From Adiantum capillus-veneris (taxonomy: Eukaryota > Streptophyta > Polypodiopsida > Polypodiales > Pteridaceae), in contig CM043966.1 of the NCBI GenBank assembly GCA_014529385.2, positions 142,092,211 to 142,156,210 on the forward strand: a stretch of 64,000 nucleotides of DNA, given 5' to 3'. A program made the translations under genes and the position numbers. The notes below the pieces were generated by a model. It saw nothing but the letters and a program-made list of their open reading frames with translations, had not been told where the DNA came from and ran no database searches. Below are positions 53,299-64,000 of the stretch, piece by piece. How positions within the stretch are numbered: position 1 is the first letter of the stretch; each line of letters starts with the position of its first letter.

Positions 53299-54538
53299 TC
53301 TAAGACTCGAATCGTATTGACCACATATTTTCCTTTATCCTTAGCAGAATCCGGTTGTCAGTATTCGATGATGTTTTCGCGTTGGAACTTCTTTTCAAAT
53401 TAGACGGATTTGGTTTCTTTGGACATTGATACCATCTATGGTCACCACCGCAAATTGTACATAATCCATCCTTCTTTGAAGTCGAAGATCCATTTGACGA
53501 AGCGCCTTGCTGAGTATTGGAATGCCGATCTTGAGAAAAATCACGTCTATTACCATGATCAAGTGGAGGAACATGTGAAGAAGATCTGCTTTGAGATTGT
53601 CGATCTTGAGAATAGAACCTTGAAGTTGAATAAGGTTGCATTGCTTGCTGTCTAAACTAAGACTGATGTTGCTGACTTTGGCTATAGCTGCGATCGTGCT
53701 ATGAAAAGCGAGCGTTGTTTGAAGATCTATCACCAGGGAGAAAATTCCGTGTAGGGCGCCGATTATCACCAAGACGCTCCACATAGGCAATTGAAGCATC
53801 CAAGGTGGTAAAGTTGTATTTGTGCACATCGTCCTTCAGGTTGGGTTCAAGTCCATCGATAAAGCTGTGATGTTTATCAGAGGGACTAAGGGTCTCTATC
53901 TCCAGAGTTAGCCTTTGGAACTCTATGATGTACGCGGCCAAGGAACCTGTCTGGCTCAGGCGGCGAAGAGAAGACCGGGCCTGAAAATCCACATTGGTAG
54001 GCTCGAACTCCTTGTGAATAGCACACCGGAATTTATCCCAAGAAGATGGGTGTTTACCATCAGCAACCTGTCGTTGCCACCAAAGTAATGCTATGTCCTT
54101 GAGCAGAGAACTAGCAAGTGCAACTTTTTTACTCTCGACCAAGTCCGTGTTGGACAAGTAGACCTCCATTTTGAATAGCCATTGGTCCAGCACGCGCTTG
54201 TCGCAGCAACCATTGTACGGTTCCGACAGTTTAACATCAAGCTTCTTCTTTTGTGCAACATTAAAATTCTTATAAAGTAATTGAAGTTCGCGATTGTCTA
54301 CCTCTTCAGTTGGATCTGGTTTGTTTGGTTCGTCCACTGAAGCTTCGGAAGAAGGTGTTGAAGATGTTGCATTAGTAGTACGAGAAACAGCAGGACGACT
54401 TCGAGAAGCGTTTTGCGTGTGCATTTCATCCAAGAGAGTGTGAAGTGATGCGAGACTTATGGAAAGTGTGGCCATCTGCTCCTTGATAAGAGTAAGGGCA
54501 TCGTCAGATTGACCACCTCCATCCTGAGAATTTGACAT
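53299..54538 (-). pseudogene. G2 copy B gag
   Basis: ATG at 54538 starts MSNSQDGGGQSDDALTLIK. A Ser/Thr-rich stretch is followed by a Retrotrans_gag domain: KKLDVKLSEPYNGCC, LKDIALLWWQRQ, WDKFRCAIHKEFEP, YIIEFQRLTLEIE and FIDGLEPNLKDDV. A stop at 53699-53701 is followed in the same frame (from 53641) by an Arg/Ser/Gln-rich part with a CX2CX3HX4C knuckle, CTICGGDHRWYQC. Gag forms the particle around the RNA. LINE-2 interrupts it at 53299, before the protease. Confidence 0.86.
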
Positions 54539-54540
54539 GG

Positions 54541-55439
54541 TTACGCCTCAAAGGGAACTCTTGAACAGGTGCAAGTTCTGGGATGGGTACTCCGGGAGCG
54601 GAAATTATGTTTAGAACGGGTTCCGACGTTGAAAAAGTCTACGAACACTTCATGTGCAGAGGGGTACATTCGTAATTCTTCTTTGGTATCTCGTCTATGT
54701 ACGAGAAGTAGAGGGTAGGTGTAGGTGCGCACACAATGAGGCTGCCAGATGCTTTGGCGTTGGAGAAATGCAGGACATTTGAACTGGCTGGCGGAGAGCA
54801 CCCACGCTGCAAATAGGCCATCGCTTAAGTGTTTGGGGTAATTTTTTAATGGTTTTGGGATTTCACAATGTAGCAAGTTGGCTGGCCACTGAATGAGTAA
54901 AATTGAGGTCATTATAATAAGGTAAACTTGACTTGCTGCCCAGCGTAAAAAATTAAAGCCCAGCGTAAGAAAATAAAGCCCAACGTAAGAAATTCCCTCT
55001 TGCCAGCGTAAGAAATTCAGCGTGGCTGAAATTTGCTACCGCTTGGGTGGTTTTGGTGGGTGAAGAGTTGCTTGGAGCATGTGGCGCTTGGCAACGGATG
55101 CGACGCGAGGAGTCACCAGCGAAAGGGTGCAATTCAGCCAGCTTTCGGAATTTCCGCCAGAGGGTACTTAGATGAACAGGTACACATTGGAGCTTGAAAA
55201 GGCATAGTCTTTTGCATTGACCCATGCAGCATCACGAGCATCACGCTTGCACACATCCATGCTGCTGTCTGTATAATACTAGAACATAAGTAACTTTGGG
55301 TTACCTCATGCCGAGATGTGCGTGTACCACCACCTTTCTTCTGCTTCCATGCAACTCCGGGAAGGGCGGGAGAGGGTAGCGGCGAGGGTGAGAAGCTCAC
55401 AACCTTTGGGTCTCGGGAAAAAAATTTGCTCTGATCCAC
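54541..55439 (-). other. G2 copy B leader and degraded primer-binding site
   Basis: About 900 bp between gag and 5' LTR with no supported gene. Next to the LTR, 55428-55438 is GCTCTGATCCA, the initiator-Met primer-binding site with one base lost. The block around CTCCGGGAAGG and GAGGGTGAGAAGCTCAC is shared with copy C at about 59000-59060. Confidence 0.7.
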
Positions 55440-55876
55440 TGTAAGGATTGTAGGTACTAATCCTTAATTAAGTACTTAAACTCATGATTAACACTTAAGA
55501 ACTTGAACTGAACTCAGAAACAAGACTCAGAAGACTTTGTGTTCATTGATGTATGCTTGAAACCGAGTACAATAGGCTCCTTTTGTAGGAGACAAAGAGA
55601 CACAAATGAAAAGACACGTCTCCTGGTGAAGAGACATGACTTTAGACGTAAAGACACATCCTTTCGGCGAAGAGCTGCAACCATTGGGCGAAGAGTTGCA
55701 CCCGTAGAGCGAAGGGGTGTGACCAGTCGTCGAAGGAGTGTGGCTTTTGGCGAAGAGGCACTTCTTTTGGGCGAAGGGTGTGACCATCCAAGCGTAGGGT
55801 CCTCCTTGGCATGGCACTTCGCGGATCTGCAACTAGGAGTAGATGTATTTCTGTTAACATAGTCACAATAGTGACA
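55440..55876 (-). repeat. G2 copy B 5' LTR
   Basis: 437 bp with the same CGAAG array and ends as the 3' LTR. The TATA region reads TTTTGTAGGAG here instead of TTATATAGGAG, so the promoter box of this copy is mutated. Confidence 0.87.
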
Positions 55877-55881
55877 GCATA

Positions 55882-56472
55882 TCTTAACATTATTGTTTTT
55901 GTGGATGATTTATTGCTCACTTATTCGAATGAGACACCTATTGTCTGATTTGAGTGCCACATTTGAGACATCATATTTGCGGCTTTTGCGTCATTATTTG
56001 GGCATTCAGTATAAGCAGTGTGAGGGTAGCTTTCACAGCTGTGGCTTAGACGCCGTATGGTTGATTCGAGAGTTGGACAAGAGTCTGGTACTCTCATCTA
56101 CATCTCATCTACACTGACAATCAGAGCAATTCGGAGGAACCCAATCTTTCATGCTCGCACAAAGTACATTGAAGTGCATTATCACTATGTTAGGGAGAGA
56201 CTCTTAGCTGGAGAGAGCATCTTGGCTTATGTGCTGACATAGGTTAAGCTTGCAAATTTTCTCACAAAAAGGAATTGTCCCCTGAGAAGTTCGAAGCTGT
56301 TCGCAAAGCTTTGGGCTTGCTTCCCTTTGTGGAATGGTCACGTCCATACAGTACGACACTTCCCTATACTCCAGAGTCCATGTGCCAGCTCTCGTACACC
56401 GAATGCCCCTCGGAGGGATTTGTTACCATGTATAGGGTAGTGATATATGTGAACACAATGCACACTTAGAAC
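55882..56472 (+). pseudogene. copia-2 RT end and RNase H remnant
   Basis: FVDDLLLTYSNE (RT catalytic YVDD-type box) is followed by LSATFETS and HYLGIQYKQCEGSF, then after a deletion by IRRNPIFHARTKYIEVHYHYV and RNCPPEKFEAVRKALGLLP, the end of RNase H. Stops and deletions inactivate it. Confidence 0.75.
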
Positions 56473-56634
56473 TGTTGGGGCACTTGCTCCCTCACTAGGA
56501 CGTATTTTTCCCGTGCTTGTGTATATGCCCATCACTCTAGGGCTATCTTATCTTGTAGCCACACTTAGTTATACATTCTTTGTTGTGTGCCTTGAGCTTT
56601 TTCTCCATCTCCAAGCTGTGTGTGCATTCCAACA
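56473..56634 (+). repeat. copia-2 3' LTR (short)
   Basis: It starts TGTTGGGGCACTTG soon after the RNase H end and ends CCAACA, 162 bp. The TGTTG...CAACA ends are typical of plant copia LTRs. No second copy is available in the window for confirmation. Confidence 0.55.
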
Positions 56635-57689
56635 CCCATAGTATCTTTTACTTAGCTTTGGAAAAAGCCTCTCCTTACCCTTCTTCTTTCTAAGGCGTAC
56701 CTTCTCAAACCAAAGAACCACCCGATCACCTTTCTTCAACTGCAAGCCACGGGGATACTTATCTGCCGCTTTCTTATGCCATTCTTGAGACTTCTGCCAA
56801 GCCTCCTACCTTAGCACAAGCAGTCTCTAGATCGTGTACAAAATGATTTTCTTGGAATGTCTTGTCTTGATGCACAAAATAGGAGGAACCTTTTTACCAC
56901 CCTCAACAATCTCAAATGGTGGCTTCCCCGTCGAAGTGTGAACAATGTTGTTAGAAGCAAACTCACCAATGATAAATACTTCTCCCACTGAGACTTAGTT
57001 TCAAAGATGTAGCACTTAAACGAGTCTAAAACCGGTGAGTTAGTAATTTGTGACTATCATCGGTCTTTGGATGACATGAAGATGGGAACTTGAGCATAAG
57101 ATGAGAGCTTGAGCATAGTGCCCACATTTTGATACACCGCACCCAAAACAAATTGCTAAAGTGGGGTTCTCTAACTGGAACAATAGACTTAGGCATCCCG
57201 TGTGGCAAAAGATGTGTGAGACAAACAACTTTGCCAAATGATCAACCTTAATTGTCTGTGGTTCAAAATTAGCATGTTTGTTGAATCTATCCACAATAGT
57301 CAAAATACCATCATGCGCACTCCGAGTCGTGGGAAGATAAAAGATGAAGTCCATCGCTATACTCTCCCATGGTCGATTCGGAATGGGTAAAGGTTGTAGG
57401 AATCATGTCATTTTGTGTCTATCATATATCACCATACTAAACAAGTACCATAAAGTCATGAGTTGTGGCCAACAAAAGCATCTCTCAACACGACCCAACA
57501 AAGTGTCACACACATGGTCTTTCACATCAAAAACCCTTCCTTGAGAGAGTACCCTAAAACTATTTCCCTACAACCCACTATATCCCTTGTCGAAGATCTC
57601 ACCAAAGTGAGGATGTGTAGCATACTACTCCCGCATCGCATCAAAATCTTGCTGATGCACTGATGTAACAACAGATATGTGTGGCTTCT
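56635..57689 (-). pseudogene. gypsy-3 integrase and pol-tail remnant
   Basis: On the minus strand MDFIFYLPTTRSAHDGILTI is followed by DRFNKHANF and GMPKSIVPVREPHFSNLFW, where the second catalytic Asp (normally SDRDPHF) is lost. FEIVEGG-type sequence and LQLKKGDRVVLWFEKVRLRKK follow toward 56640. Upstream pieces to 57685 belong to the RNase H/integrase junction (HISVVTSVHQ). Many stops and frameshifts. G2 copy C begins at 57690. Confidence 0.72.
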
Positions 57690-59504
57690 TGTAAGGATTC
57701 TAGGTGCTAATCCTTAATTAAGTACTTAAAACTCATGATTAAGACTTAAGAAACTTGAATCGAACTCAGAAACAAGACTCAGAAGACTCTGTGTTGATTG
57801 ATTGAATGACTTCCTGAAATTGAGTACAATAGGCTCCTTATATAGGAGACGAAGAGACACAAATGAATAGATGTAAAGGCACATCCTTTCGGCGAAGAGT
57901 TGCAATCATTGGGCAAAGAGTCGCACCCGTATAGCGAAGGGGTGTGACTAGTCGTCGAAGGAGTGTGGCTTTTGGCGAAGAGGCACGTTTCTTGGGCGAA
58001 GGGGTGTGACCATCCAAGCGCAGGGGTCGTACTAAGGTACTTTGTGTCTAGTTGTCTCGGAGAAACCATGCTTTGGGTGAGAAAATTTTGATTGCAAAAC
58101 CTCCCATTTGGTCGGTTCAGAAGTTTGCATCTGCAACTGATCCAAGTGAGTGTTAATCGATGCAAGGCTTGTTGAAATTGTTGCCATCTCCTTACTGAAA
58201 ACTGCTATCGGATCTTCGGTAATATATTGTCGTCGCCATCTTGTCTCTATTGCCGATTATGTAGCAATAGCTACTGGGAGAAGAGAGTGTGCTGAACCAT
58301 TGTTGGGTTGTGCTCGTGTGCAGACCAGGCACCAAGGGGTAGCGAAACCATGTGGTGGGCTAAGGGTGGGTAATTGCCAATATCCGAGGTAATGGGACTT
58401 TCAAATCTGCTGAACCCACGCTGGGTTTTTTTTTCCAGATTTGCTGCGGCTCGAAAAGCTATACGTTGGCTGGTTGACGTTTTTGCAGATTGGAGTCTTA
58501 CCAATCACGCTGCTGCTCGCTGTGGTCAATTCGAATCTAGGGATGAGGTCGCTTTTTAATAAAAGTGCCCAATGGTTAAAATTTTGAGGTTCACTTATAA
58601 TAAGCTGCCGGGCTCAATGGGAAAAGAGTTAAATCAAGTGAATTAATCAAGAGGCCTCCAACGTGAAAAAAAAACCCACGATCAGTGAACGGACATTCCA
58701 ACCAACTTGGAAAAAAAACTCATGAACGGTACCACCCGAATCAGCAAGGGGGGGGTTGCGATCGCATGAAGAGGTGCACTTCTTCACCAAGGGGTGTCGA
58801 AGAGGGTGAAAAGCTTTGAAGAAGGCGAGGGAGCAACGCGCGCTGCTATGATAAATCGGGATAGAAGCAACACCCACGCAAGCACAATCTTCAGGTAAGA
58901 GGTGCACAACATCTTTCTTTTGATAGTGTTTGTTTCGGGAGCGGGGAGGGTTACATACGCTGGTTATACTCCAGTAGGAAGGACCACCTTTCTTTTGCTT
59001 CCATGCAACTCCGGGAAGGGGGGAGAGGGTAGCGGCGAGGGTGAGAGGCTCACAACCTTCGGGTCCCGAGAAATTTTTTTGCTCTGATACCACTGTAAGG
59101 TTCTGAGTGCTAATTTTTAATTAAGTACTTAAACTCATGATTAAGACTTAAGAAACTTAAACTGAACTCAGAAACAAGACTCAAAAGACTGTGTGTTGAT
59201 TGATTGAATGACTTCCTGAAACTAAGTACAATAGGCTCCTTATATAGGAGACAAAGAGACACAAATGAATAGACATAAAGACATATCCTTTCGACGAAGA
59301 GCTGCAATCATTGGGCAAAGAGTTGCACCCGTGGAGCGAAGGGGTGTGACCAGTCGTCGAAGGAGTGTGGCTTTTGGCGAAGAGGCACGTTTCTTGGGCG
59401 AAAGGGTGTGACCATCCAAGCGCAGGGATCCTCCTTGTCATGGCATTTCGCCTATCTGCAACTAGGAGTAGATGTAATACTGCAACATAGTCACAATCGT
59501 GATA
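57690..59504 (-). mobile_element. G2 copy C: internally deleted G2 element
   Basis: A truncated 3' LTR (57690-58030) lies directly against a gag N-terminal remnant (58165-58080, IxTSLASINTHLDQ on the minus strand, matching ISLASLHTLLDEM of copy B). A leader of about 900 bp, an intact primer-binding site (59081-59092) and a 5' LTR (59094-59504) follow. Almost all of gag and all of the protease are gone. The flanking five bases CTTCT and CTTGC are similar but not identical, so the target duplication is uncertain. Confidence 0.72.
59081..59092 (-). other. Primer-binding site of G2 copy C
   Basis: GCTCTGATACCA is the complement of TGGTATCAGAGC, one base from the LTR; it shows which tRNA primes the G2 family. 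Confidence 0.92.
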
Positions 59505-59509
59505 CTTGC

Positions 59510-59769
59510 TGTCACAAAATGATGACGTAGCAGTACTGTCCGAACACACACAATTGATGATGTGGTAGAAATTGTTCGGAGAGGCTGTATGGCAAATGAT
59601 GTGGCCGACAATACGACCTTTCGCGATGTGCGTTGACAGGTACTGAAGTGGCAGCATGCACGGATTTCTGCAAAATTGCGCAAACTGCTTTTTCTGACAG
59701 ATTTTGGAACTAGTTGCTTTTGGGATTATTTGCTTTTGATCTTATTGCTTTTGGGGTATCCCTTGTAAG
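59510..59769 (+). repeat. Truncated gypsy LTR fragment
   Basis: It starts TGTCACAAAATGATGACG like the gypsy-1 LTR and keeps the GCTTTTGGGGTATCCCTTGTA block (compare GGGCATCCCTTGTA at about 3040), where copia-3 begins. Confidence 0.72.
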
Positions 59770-59909
59770 TGTTGGGTTAAAAGCCTAAATAACCCCTTTT
59801 TGTACATTTTTATACGTTGTCCAGGTTCAATGTGAACCTGTTTTAAATGCACTTATAATAAAAGTGAGAAAACCCAAAACTCACTGATTGAGTTTTCCCC
59901 AAAAACGTG

Positions 59910-59960
<51 letters not shown>

Positions 59961-60072
59961 TGCTTCGATCTCTAGTGCTAGCTCTCTCCTGCTCTGTGCC
60001 TCCTGCTTCTTGCCCCAATCCTGCACTACATCGCGACGTGCACCTACCGGTACTTTCTGCTTCGCGCTTTCA
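59770..60072 (+). repeat. copia-3 5' LTR with (CT)n
   Basis: TGTTGGGTTAAAAGCC...TTTCA; includes a 48-bp CT microsatellite (59911-59958) and ACTTATAATAAAAGTG. The primer-binding site TGGTATCAGAGCC follows at 60075. Confidence 0.85.
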
Positions 60073-60087
60073 ACTGGTATCAGAGCC

Positions 60088-60490
60088 CCAGGGTTTCAAA
60101 ACAGCCCTGCACAGTCTGTTGGACAGCGAGTTAAATTTCCTCTCCCGTGTTCAATTTCGCTTCTATCGCGAAGCCCCTTACTTCTGGGGGTCGAAAATGT
60201 CACCAAAACTGTCAAAACAGCCCAAAACAGGGTGTTTTTAGGTAAAAACAGGTGATTTACAGGTTATTACAGGTCAAAACAGCAATATGCAAGTGTACCA
60301 AAGTTGTGGGATCACATGTATTGATGTTTGTCGCGACAAATTGAGTGAAAAGCTGAGTACAAGTGCTTGAAATTGCACATTTCAGCTGAAATTTTAGATT
60401 TGGACTGTTTCATGTAAAGAAATTGTGTCTCTTTGTATGCAAAGTCTTGTAGTTGCTACTATTTGCTGAAATTTTCAGCCTATTGCTAAG
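60088..60490 (+). other. copia-3 leader
   Basis: Untranslated. Contains a cluster of AAAACAG, TTACAGG and AAAACAGG motifs at about 60205-60285, as in the leaders of copia-1 and copia-4. Confidence 0.6.
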
Positions 60491-62939
60491 ATGGCTTCTT
60501 CCTCTTCTGCATCTGACACTAAAAGCTTGATGGAAATCAAATGGTTTGATGGTCAAGGTTTTGATCTTTGGGAAGAACGCATGCAAGGTATTCTTTTTTT
60601 AAAGGATTGTGAAGATGCATTGGAACAGAATAAGGCACCAGGTTTGTCTGATGAAGAGTGGGCCAGGTTAAATAAGAAGGCTATGGCCTACATCAAAATG
60701 GTTACCAATGATGACATTTTGACGGACATCAAGCGTTTGGACTCTGCTTATGCAATATGGCAAAAGCTAAAGTCCAATTATGAAAACACCACGCTTGAGA
60801 AATAGGTGCATTTGATGCGAAAGTTGGTGAATATGTAGCTTGATGACTCGAAGTTAGGTGCATTTGATGCGAAAGTTGATGAATATGCAGCTTGATGACT
60901 TTAAGTCTGCTTCTGAGCATTTGAGTGCTTTTACAGGTGTGTTGAGTCAGTTGCAGGACAGTGGGCTTCAACAATTCGATGATAAGTTGAAAGCTGTTTT
61001 CTTGCTTATGACATTGCCAGATACTTAGGAAACTTTGGTTGTCTCCTTGAGCAAGAGTCCCACCCTCACTTATGATGGTGTGAGAGGGTCTATTCTCAAT
61101 GAAGAGATTAGACGCAAGTCTAGTGGAGAAGGTGGCAGTTCTGCCTACAATGCAAGAGGTAGAAATCAAAAGCGTGATGCGGGCAACAGGACTCAAAATA
61201 GAAGTAAGAGCAAGACAAAAGATAAGGATGTCACTTGTTATCAATGTGGCAGAAAGTGTCACAAGAAACCCGATTGCAGGTATTTCAAGAAAGAGCAGGA
61301 AAGGAAGAAGGAAACGCAAGAAAAGAAGAAGAAAGATGAGAAGAAAGGGGAAAAATTAGCAGGTGATTCCTCCAGGGATGCTAAGAATGCAAATGTATCC
61401 TCCATTGTGGTCATTGAGGAGTTGTCAGACGTTGAGGAAATCTTGGTTGCGGCTTTATGCCCCTCAGATTTGGTGATAGCTAACGCAGAAGACATGCTTA
61501 TCTCGAAGAAAGATGTCATTGATGCATTTCTCAGTGCTAATGATGGCCTATCCCAGTCATGGATAGTGGATTCTGGTGCTTCATTCCATGTGACTCCATC
61601 TTTGGAGTGTTTTGCTACATATGCTGCAGGCAATTATGGCAAGGTGTACTTTGATGATAATTTTGCTTGCAATATTGAGGGAATGGGTACTATGTGTTTG
61701 GCTCTTAACAATGGCTAAGAGCTTGTGTTGAATGATGTCAGGTTTGTACCAGGCATTAAGAAAAGTTTGCTATCTGTTGGCCAGCTAGATGCACATGGTT
61801 ATACTACCATCTTTGCTGGGGGTTCATGGAAGTTGCTTAAGGGCTCTATGCTTGTTGCAAAATGGTCTAAAAGAGGTACTTTGTACTATCTTCGATGCAA
61901 AGCTTTGCCTGGCAAGTTTCTTGCTGTTGCTGAAATTGCTTCACACACGGAATTGTGGCATAAGAGACTTGGCTAAATGAGCCAAAAGGATATTGATGTG
62001 CTTTTCTCTTTGAAGAGGGTTGATGTAAAAGGCAAAAACTTAGATTTTTGTAACGATTGTCTTTATGGAAAGCAAAAGAAATCTTCTTATTACTCTGGTG
62101 TCTCTCGCAAAGCTAATCCTCTTGATCTTATTCACTCCGATGTGTGCACTTCGCCTGTTAAGTATTTGGTGGTGCATTGTATTTTGTTACATTCATTGAT
62201 GACTGTACTAGGAAAGGATGGATGCATTTGTTGAAAAGTAAGAGCGAGACTTTTAATGCTTTTAAGAAGTTTCATGCTTTTGTCACTACGCAAAAGAGTG
62301 CGAAGACTAAATGTCTCAGATCTGATAATGGAGGAAAGTATGTATCTATTGAATTTTAGTGTTTTTTTGATGAAAATTGGATTAAAAGAGAGTTGACAGC
62401 TCCTTATAATCCGTCTTCTAATGGTGTGGCTGAGAGGTATAATCATACTTTATGTGAGAGAGTGTGTTGCATGTTGTCCACTGTTAAATCTTTCCCAAGA
62501 GTTTTGGGGGGAGGCATTGAAAACTACAGTTCATATTTGCAATGCTCTCCTAATAGTACGCTGAAAAATGACATTCCAGAGGAGGTTTGGTCTAGCAAAC
62601 CTGTCTCTTATGATCATTTGAGAGTATTTGGCTGCAAAGCTTTTGTTCACGTACGCAATGACTTGAGAACAAAGCTTGATATGAAGTCCATTAAAGGAGT
62701 CTTCCTAAGTTATGGGAAAGAAGGTGAAATGGGCTATAGAGTGTGGTTACCATAGTTTAGAAAGGTAATACACAGCCGAGATGTAGTGTTCAATGAGACA
62801 AAATTGCTTAAGAATGCTACAAAATCTGATGCTGACAAGAAAACAGTCAGATTTCAGCCTTCCGTGCCACCCATTGATGTTGAAAAAGAGCCTCATGATG
62901 CATTATCGCAAGCTCAAATTGATAATCAGTCGGTTAACC
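60491..62939 (+). pseudogene. copia-3 gag-protease-integrase remnant
   Basis: ATG at 60491, MASSSSASDTKSLMEIKWFD. A TAG at 60803-60805 replaces a Gln codon, and a 52-bp tandem duplication (60804-60907) shifts the frame. The zinc knuckle is CYQCGRKCHKKPDC (about 61239). The protease WIVDSGAS has the normal DSG. GAG-pre-integrase (LWHKRLG, then a stop) and integrase (HSDVCT, RSDNGGKY, PSSNGVAERYNHT) follow; the D-D-E order is kept but there are several stops and a frame change near 62170. No RT remains. Confidence 0.85.
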
Positions 62940-63234
62940 TGTTGGGTTAAAGGCCTAAATAACCCCTTTTTGTACATATTTATACTTTGTCCAGGTTCAA
63001 TATTGTTCAGGTTCCTGGACACATTTTTTAAAGGTCACTTATAATAAAAGTGGGAAAACCAAAAACTCACTTATTGAGTTTTCCCCAAAAACGTGAGCCC
63101 TCTCTCTCTCCCTCTTCGTTCTGCTAGCGCTTCCTCTCTTGCTGGCTTTCGCCACCCCTCTCTGCACACACACTGCACTTCCTCGGGTGCTCTTTCACTT
63201 GCACACACCGCCGCGCGCTCATCAACTGGTATCA
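62940..63234 (+). repeat. copia-4 5' LTR
   Basis: TGTTGGGTTAAAGGCC...ATCA, 295 bp; same family as the copia-3 LTR with many differences and without its long CT run. Confidence 0.85.
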
Positions 63235-63249
63235 GAGCCAGATTAGGGT

Positions 63250-63741
63250 TTCCGAAGCTTTGCGCAGGTGGCTGGACAGCAGGCAAAAGGCTTATCTCGC
63301 GTCAAATTTCCGCTTTCATCGCGAAGCCCCTTGCTTCCGGTGTCACCTAGGGTGATTAGGGTTCCCAAAACAGCCTAAAACAGGCTGAAATTAGGTCAAA
63401 ACAGGCAAAAACCAGAAAATTACAGGTCAAAACAGCAAAACGCAGGTGTTCTAAATCGATTTCCGTGAATGCCCCTTGCTTTTCCCACTCAAAATAGGTC
63501 CATTTGATGCAAATTGATGCGCCAAAACAGTAAATTTGCAGAAAATTCAGAATTGGACTGTTTTTATGTACACAAATTGAGGTTTATGTACGCCTTTTGT
63601 GAGTTTATGCAAGTACGCATTGGGGATACTCGTTAATTGCTGAAATTTTCAGCACATTGTATGCAACGTGTAGTACATTGTGATTACTGAAAATTTTCAG
63701 ATTTTGTGTAGACACTTTTTGCTGCATTTTTATCCGTACAA
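63250..63741 (+). other. copia-4 leader
   Basis: Untranslated; AAAACAGG-type motifs cluster at about 63367-63445, downstream of the primer-binding site as in copia-1 and copia-3. Confidence 0.6.
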
Positions 63742-64000
63742 ATGGCCTCTACTTCCTCGTCGTCTGATGCCAAGAGCTTGATGGAAATCAAGCGATTTGA
63801 CGGTACAGGTTTCGACTTATGGTAGGACAGGATACAGGGGATTTTGTTTCTCAAGGATTGTGAGGGCGCCCTTTTGGCTGTAAAGCCTGAGGATATGCCG
63901 GATGAGGATTGAGCCAAGCTCAACAAGAGGGCAAAGGCCTATATCAAAATGGCTGTGAGGACCGATGACATTCTGGTGGACATAAAGGGCTTGGACAGTG
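63742..64000 (+). pseudogene. copia-4 gag start
   Basis: ATG at 63742 starts MASTSSSSDAKSLMEIKRFD, then GTGFDLW followed by TAG (63833-63835). The frame goes on with DRIQGILFLKDCEG, TGA at 63910-63912 (Trp in copia-1), and AYIKMAVRTDDILVDIKGLD. The same gag N-terminus opens copia-1 and copia-3. Two stops show it is inactive; the rest is outside the window. Confidence 0.85.

Larger units (their letters stand above)
45231..55876 (-). mobile_element. G2 copy B: gag-protease LTR element, split by LINE-2
   Basis: LTRs of 439 bp (45231-45669) and 437 bp (55440-55876) are flanked by a near-match target duplication GTATA/GCATA (45226-45230, 55877-55881). It interrupts a copia RT whose reading resumes on the other side. 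Reading on the minus strand: 5' LTR, degraded primer-binding site (55428-55438), leader, gag (54538-53300), LINE-2 insertion, protease (46857-46479), about 250 codons of unassigned protein, polypurine tract and 3' LTR. No RT, RNase H or integrase is present, though both ends are intact. It would need enzymes from a related gypsy. Confidence 0.85.
59770..62939 (+). mobile_element. copia-3: Ty1/copia element, cut off by copia-4
   Basis: A 303-bp 5' LTR (59770-60072), primer-binding site (60075-60087), leader and gag-integrase coding remnant. The coding sequence breaks off before RT at 62939, where another copia LTR starts. The LTRs at 59770 and 62940 are clearly related but differ a lot, so this looks like insertion of one element into another and not one element's LTR pair. 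Confidence 0.85.
62940..64000 (+). mobile_element. copia-4: 5' end of a Ty1/copia element
   Basis: LTR 62940-63234, primer-binding site TGGTATCAGAGCC at 63237-63249, leader and gag start, running off the window end. It interrupts copia-3. Confidence 0.85.

Noticed and set aside
62940-63234. This LTR as the 3' LTR of copia-3
   Set aside because: A primer-binding site and a gag start follow it, copia-3 breaks off mid-polyprotein before it without a polypurine tract, and the two LTRs differ too much for a pair.
1-64000. tRNA, rRNA, or host protein-coding genes
   Set aside because: I found no cloverleaf, rRNA core sequence or non-transposon coding region; tRNA-like strings are 12-13-nt primer-binding sites only.

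Overview
This is eukaryotic, land-plant-type repetitive DNA with no host gene, tRNA, rRNA, CRISPR array or operon that I can support. Plant retrotransposon architectures (Ty1/copia, chromodomain Ty3/gypsy, a LINE with a DUF4283-like ORF1), a hAT transposase with a BED finger and a short GT-AG intron, and dense nested insertions indicate a large plant genome. I lean weakly towards a non-seed vascular plant such as a fern or lycophyte, but the sequence does not prove it. Element names used here (gypsy-1, S, G2, T and so on) are my own labels.

Layout. 1-3286: 3' half and LTR of gypsy-1. 3287-3781: fragment of LTR family S. 3838-5660: LTR, primer-binding site and gag of another gypsy. 5671-6299: 3' end of a minus-strand chromodomain gypsy. 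6300-8945: copy A of G2, a gag-protease element without polymerase, holding a solo S LTR (6918-8154). 8947-12490: gypsy LTR fragment and two minus-strand S LTRs with unidentified internal sequence. 12491-17033: LINE-1 (plus). 17034-18060: C-terminus of another LINE (minus).

18061-45130 is a four-layer nest. A minus-strand LINE (LINE-3) is split by element T (19195-39271, TSD TCTGT), which has ~1.9-kb LTRs and little coding capacity. T is split in its 3' LTR by copia-1 (19328-32519, TSD CAGTA), and copia-1 is split by gypsy-2 (23946-31868). LTR divergence judged by eye rises from inner to outer element, as the nesting order predicts.

45231-55876 is G2 copy B, inserted in a copia reverse transcriptase (copia-2) and itself split by LINE-2 (46858-53282, 16-bp TSD), which contains a hAT transposon (48362-51605). 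56635-64000 holds a gypsy integrase remnant, G2 copy C, a gypsy LTR fragment, copia-3 and the start of copia-4.

Every coding region has stops, frameshifts or deletions. The nearest to intact is gypsy-2, whose gag-pol is one frame broken only by three TAA codons. The most useful observations are regulatory or structural: a 21-bp-phased array upstream of the TATA box in all G2 LTRs; loss of pol as a shared feature of G2; a short core conserved between otherwise different gypsy LTRs; and a conserved ATGA overlap between LINE ORF1 and ORF2. I found no convincing new biological system beyond these.
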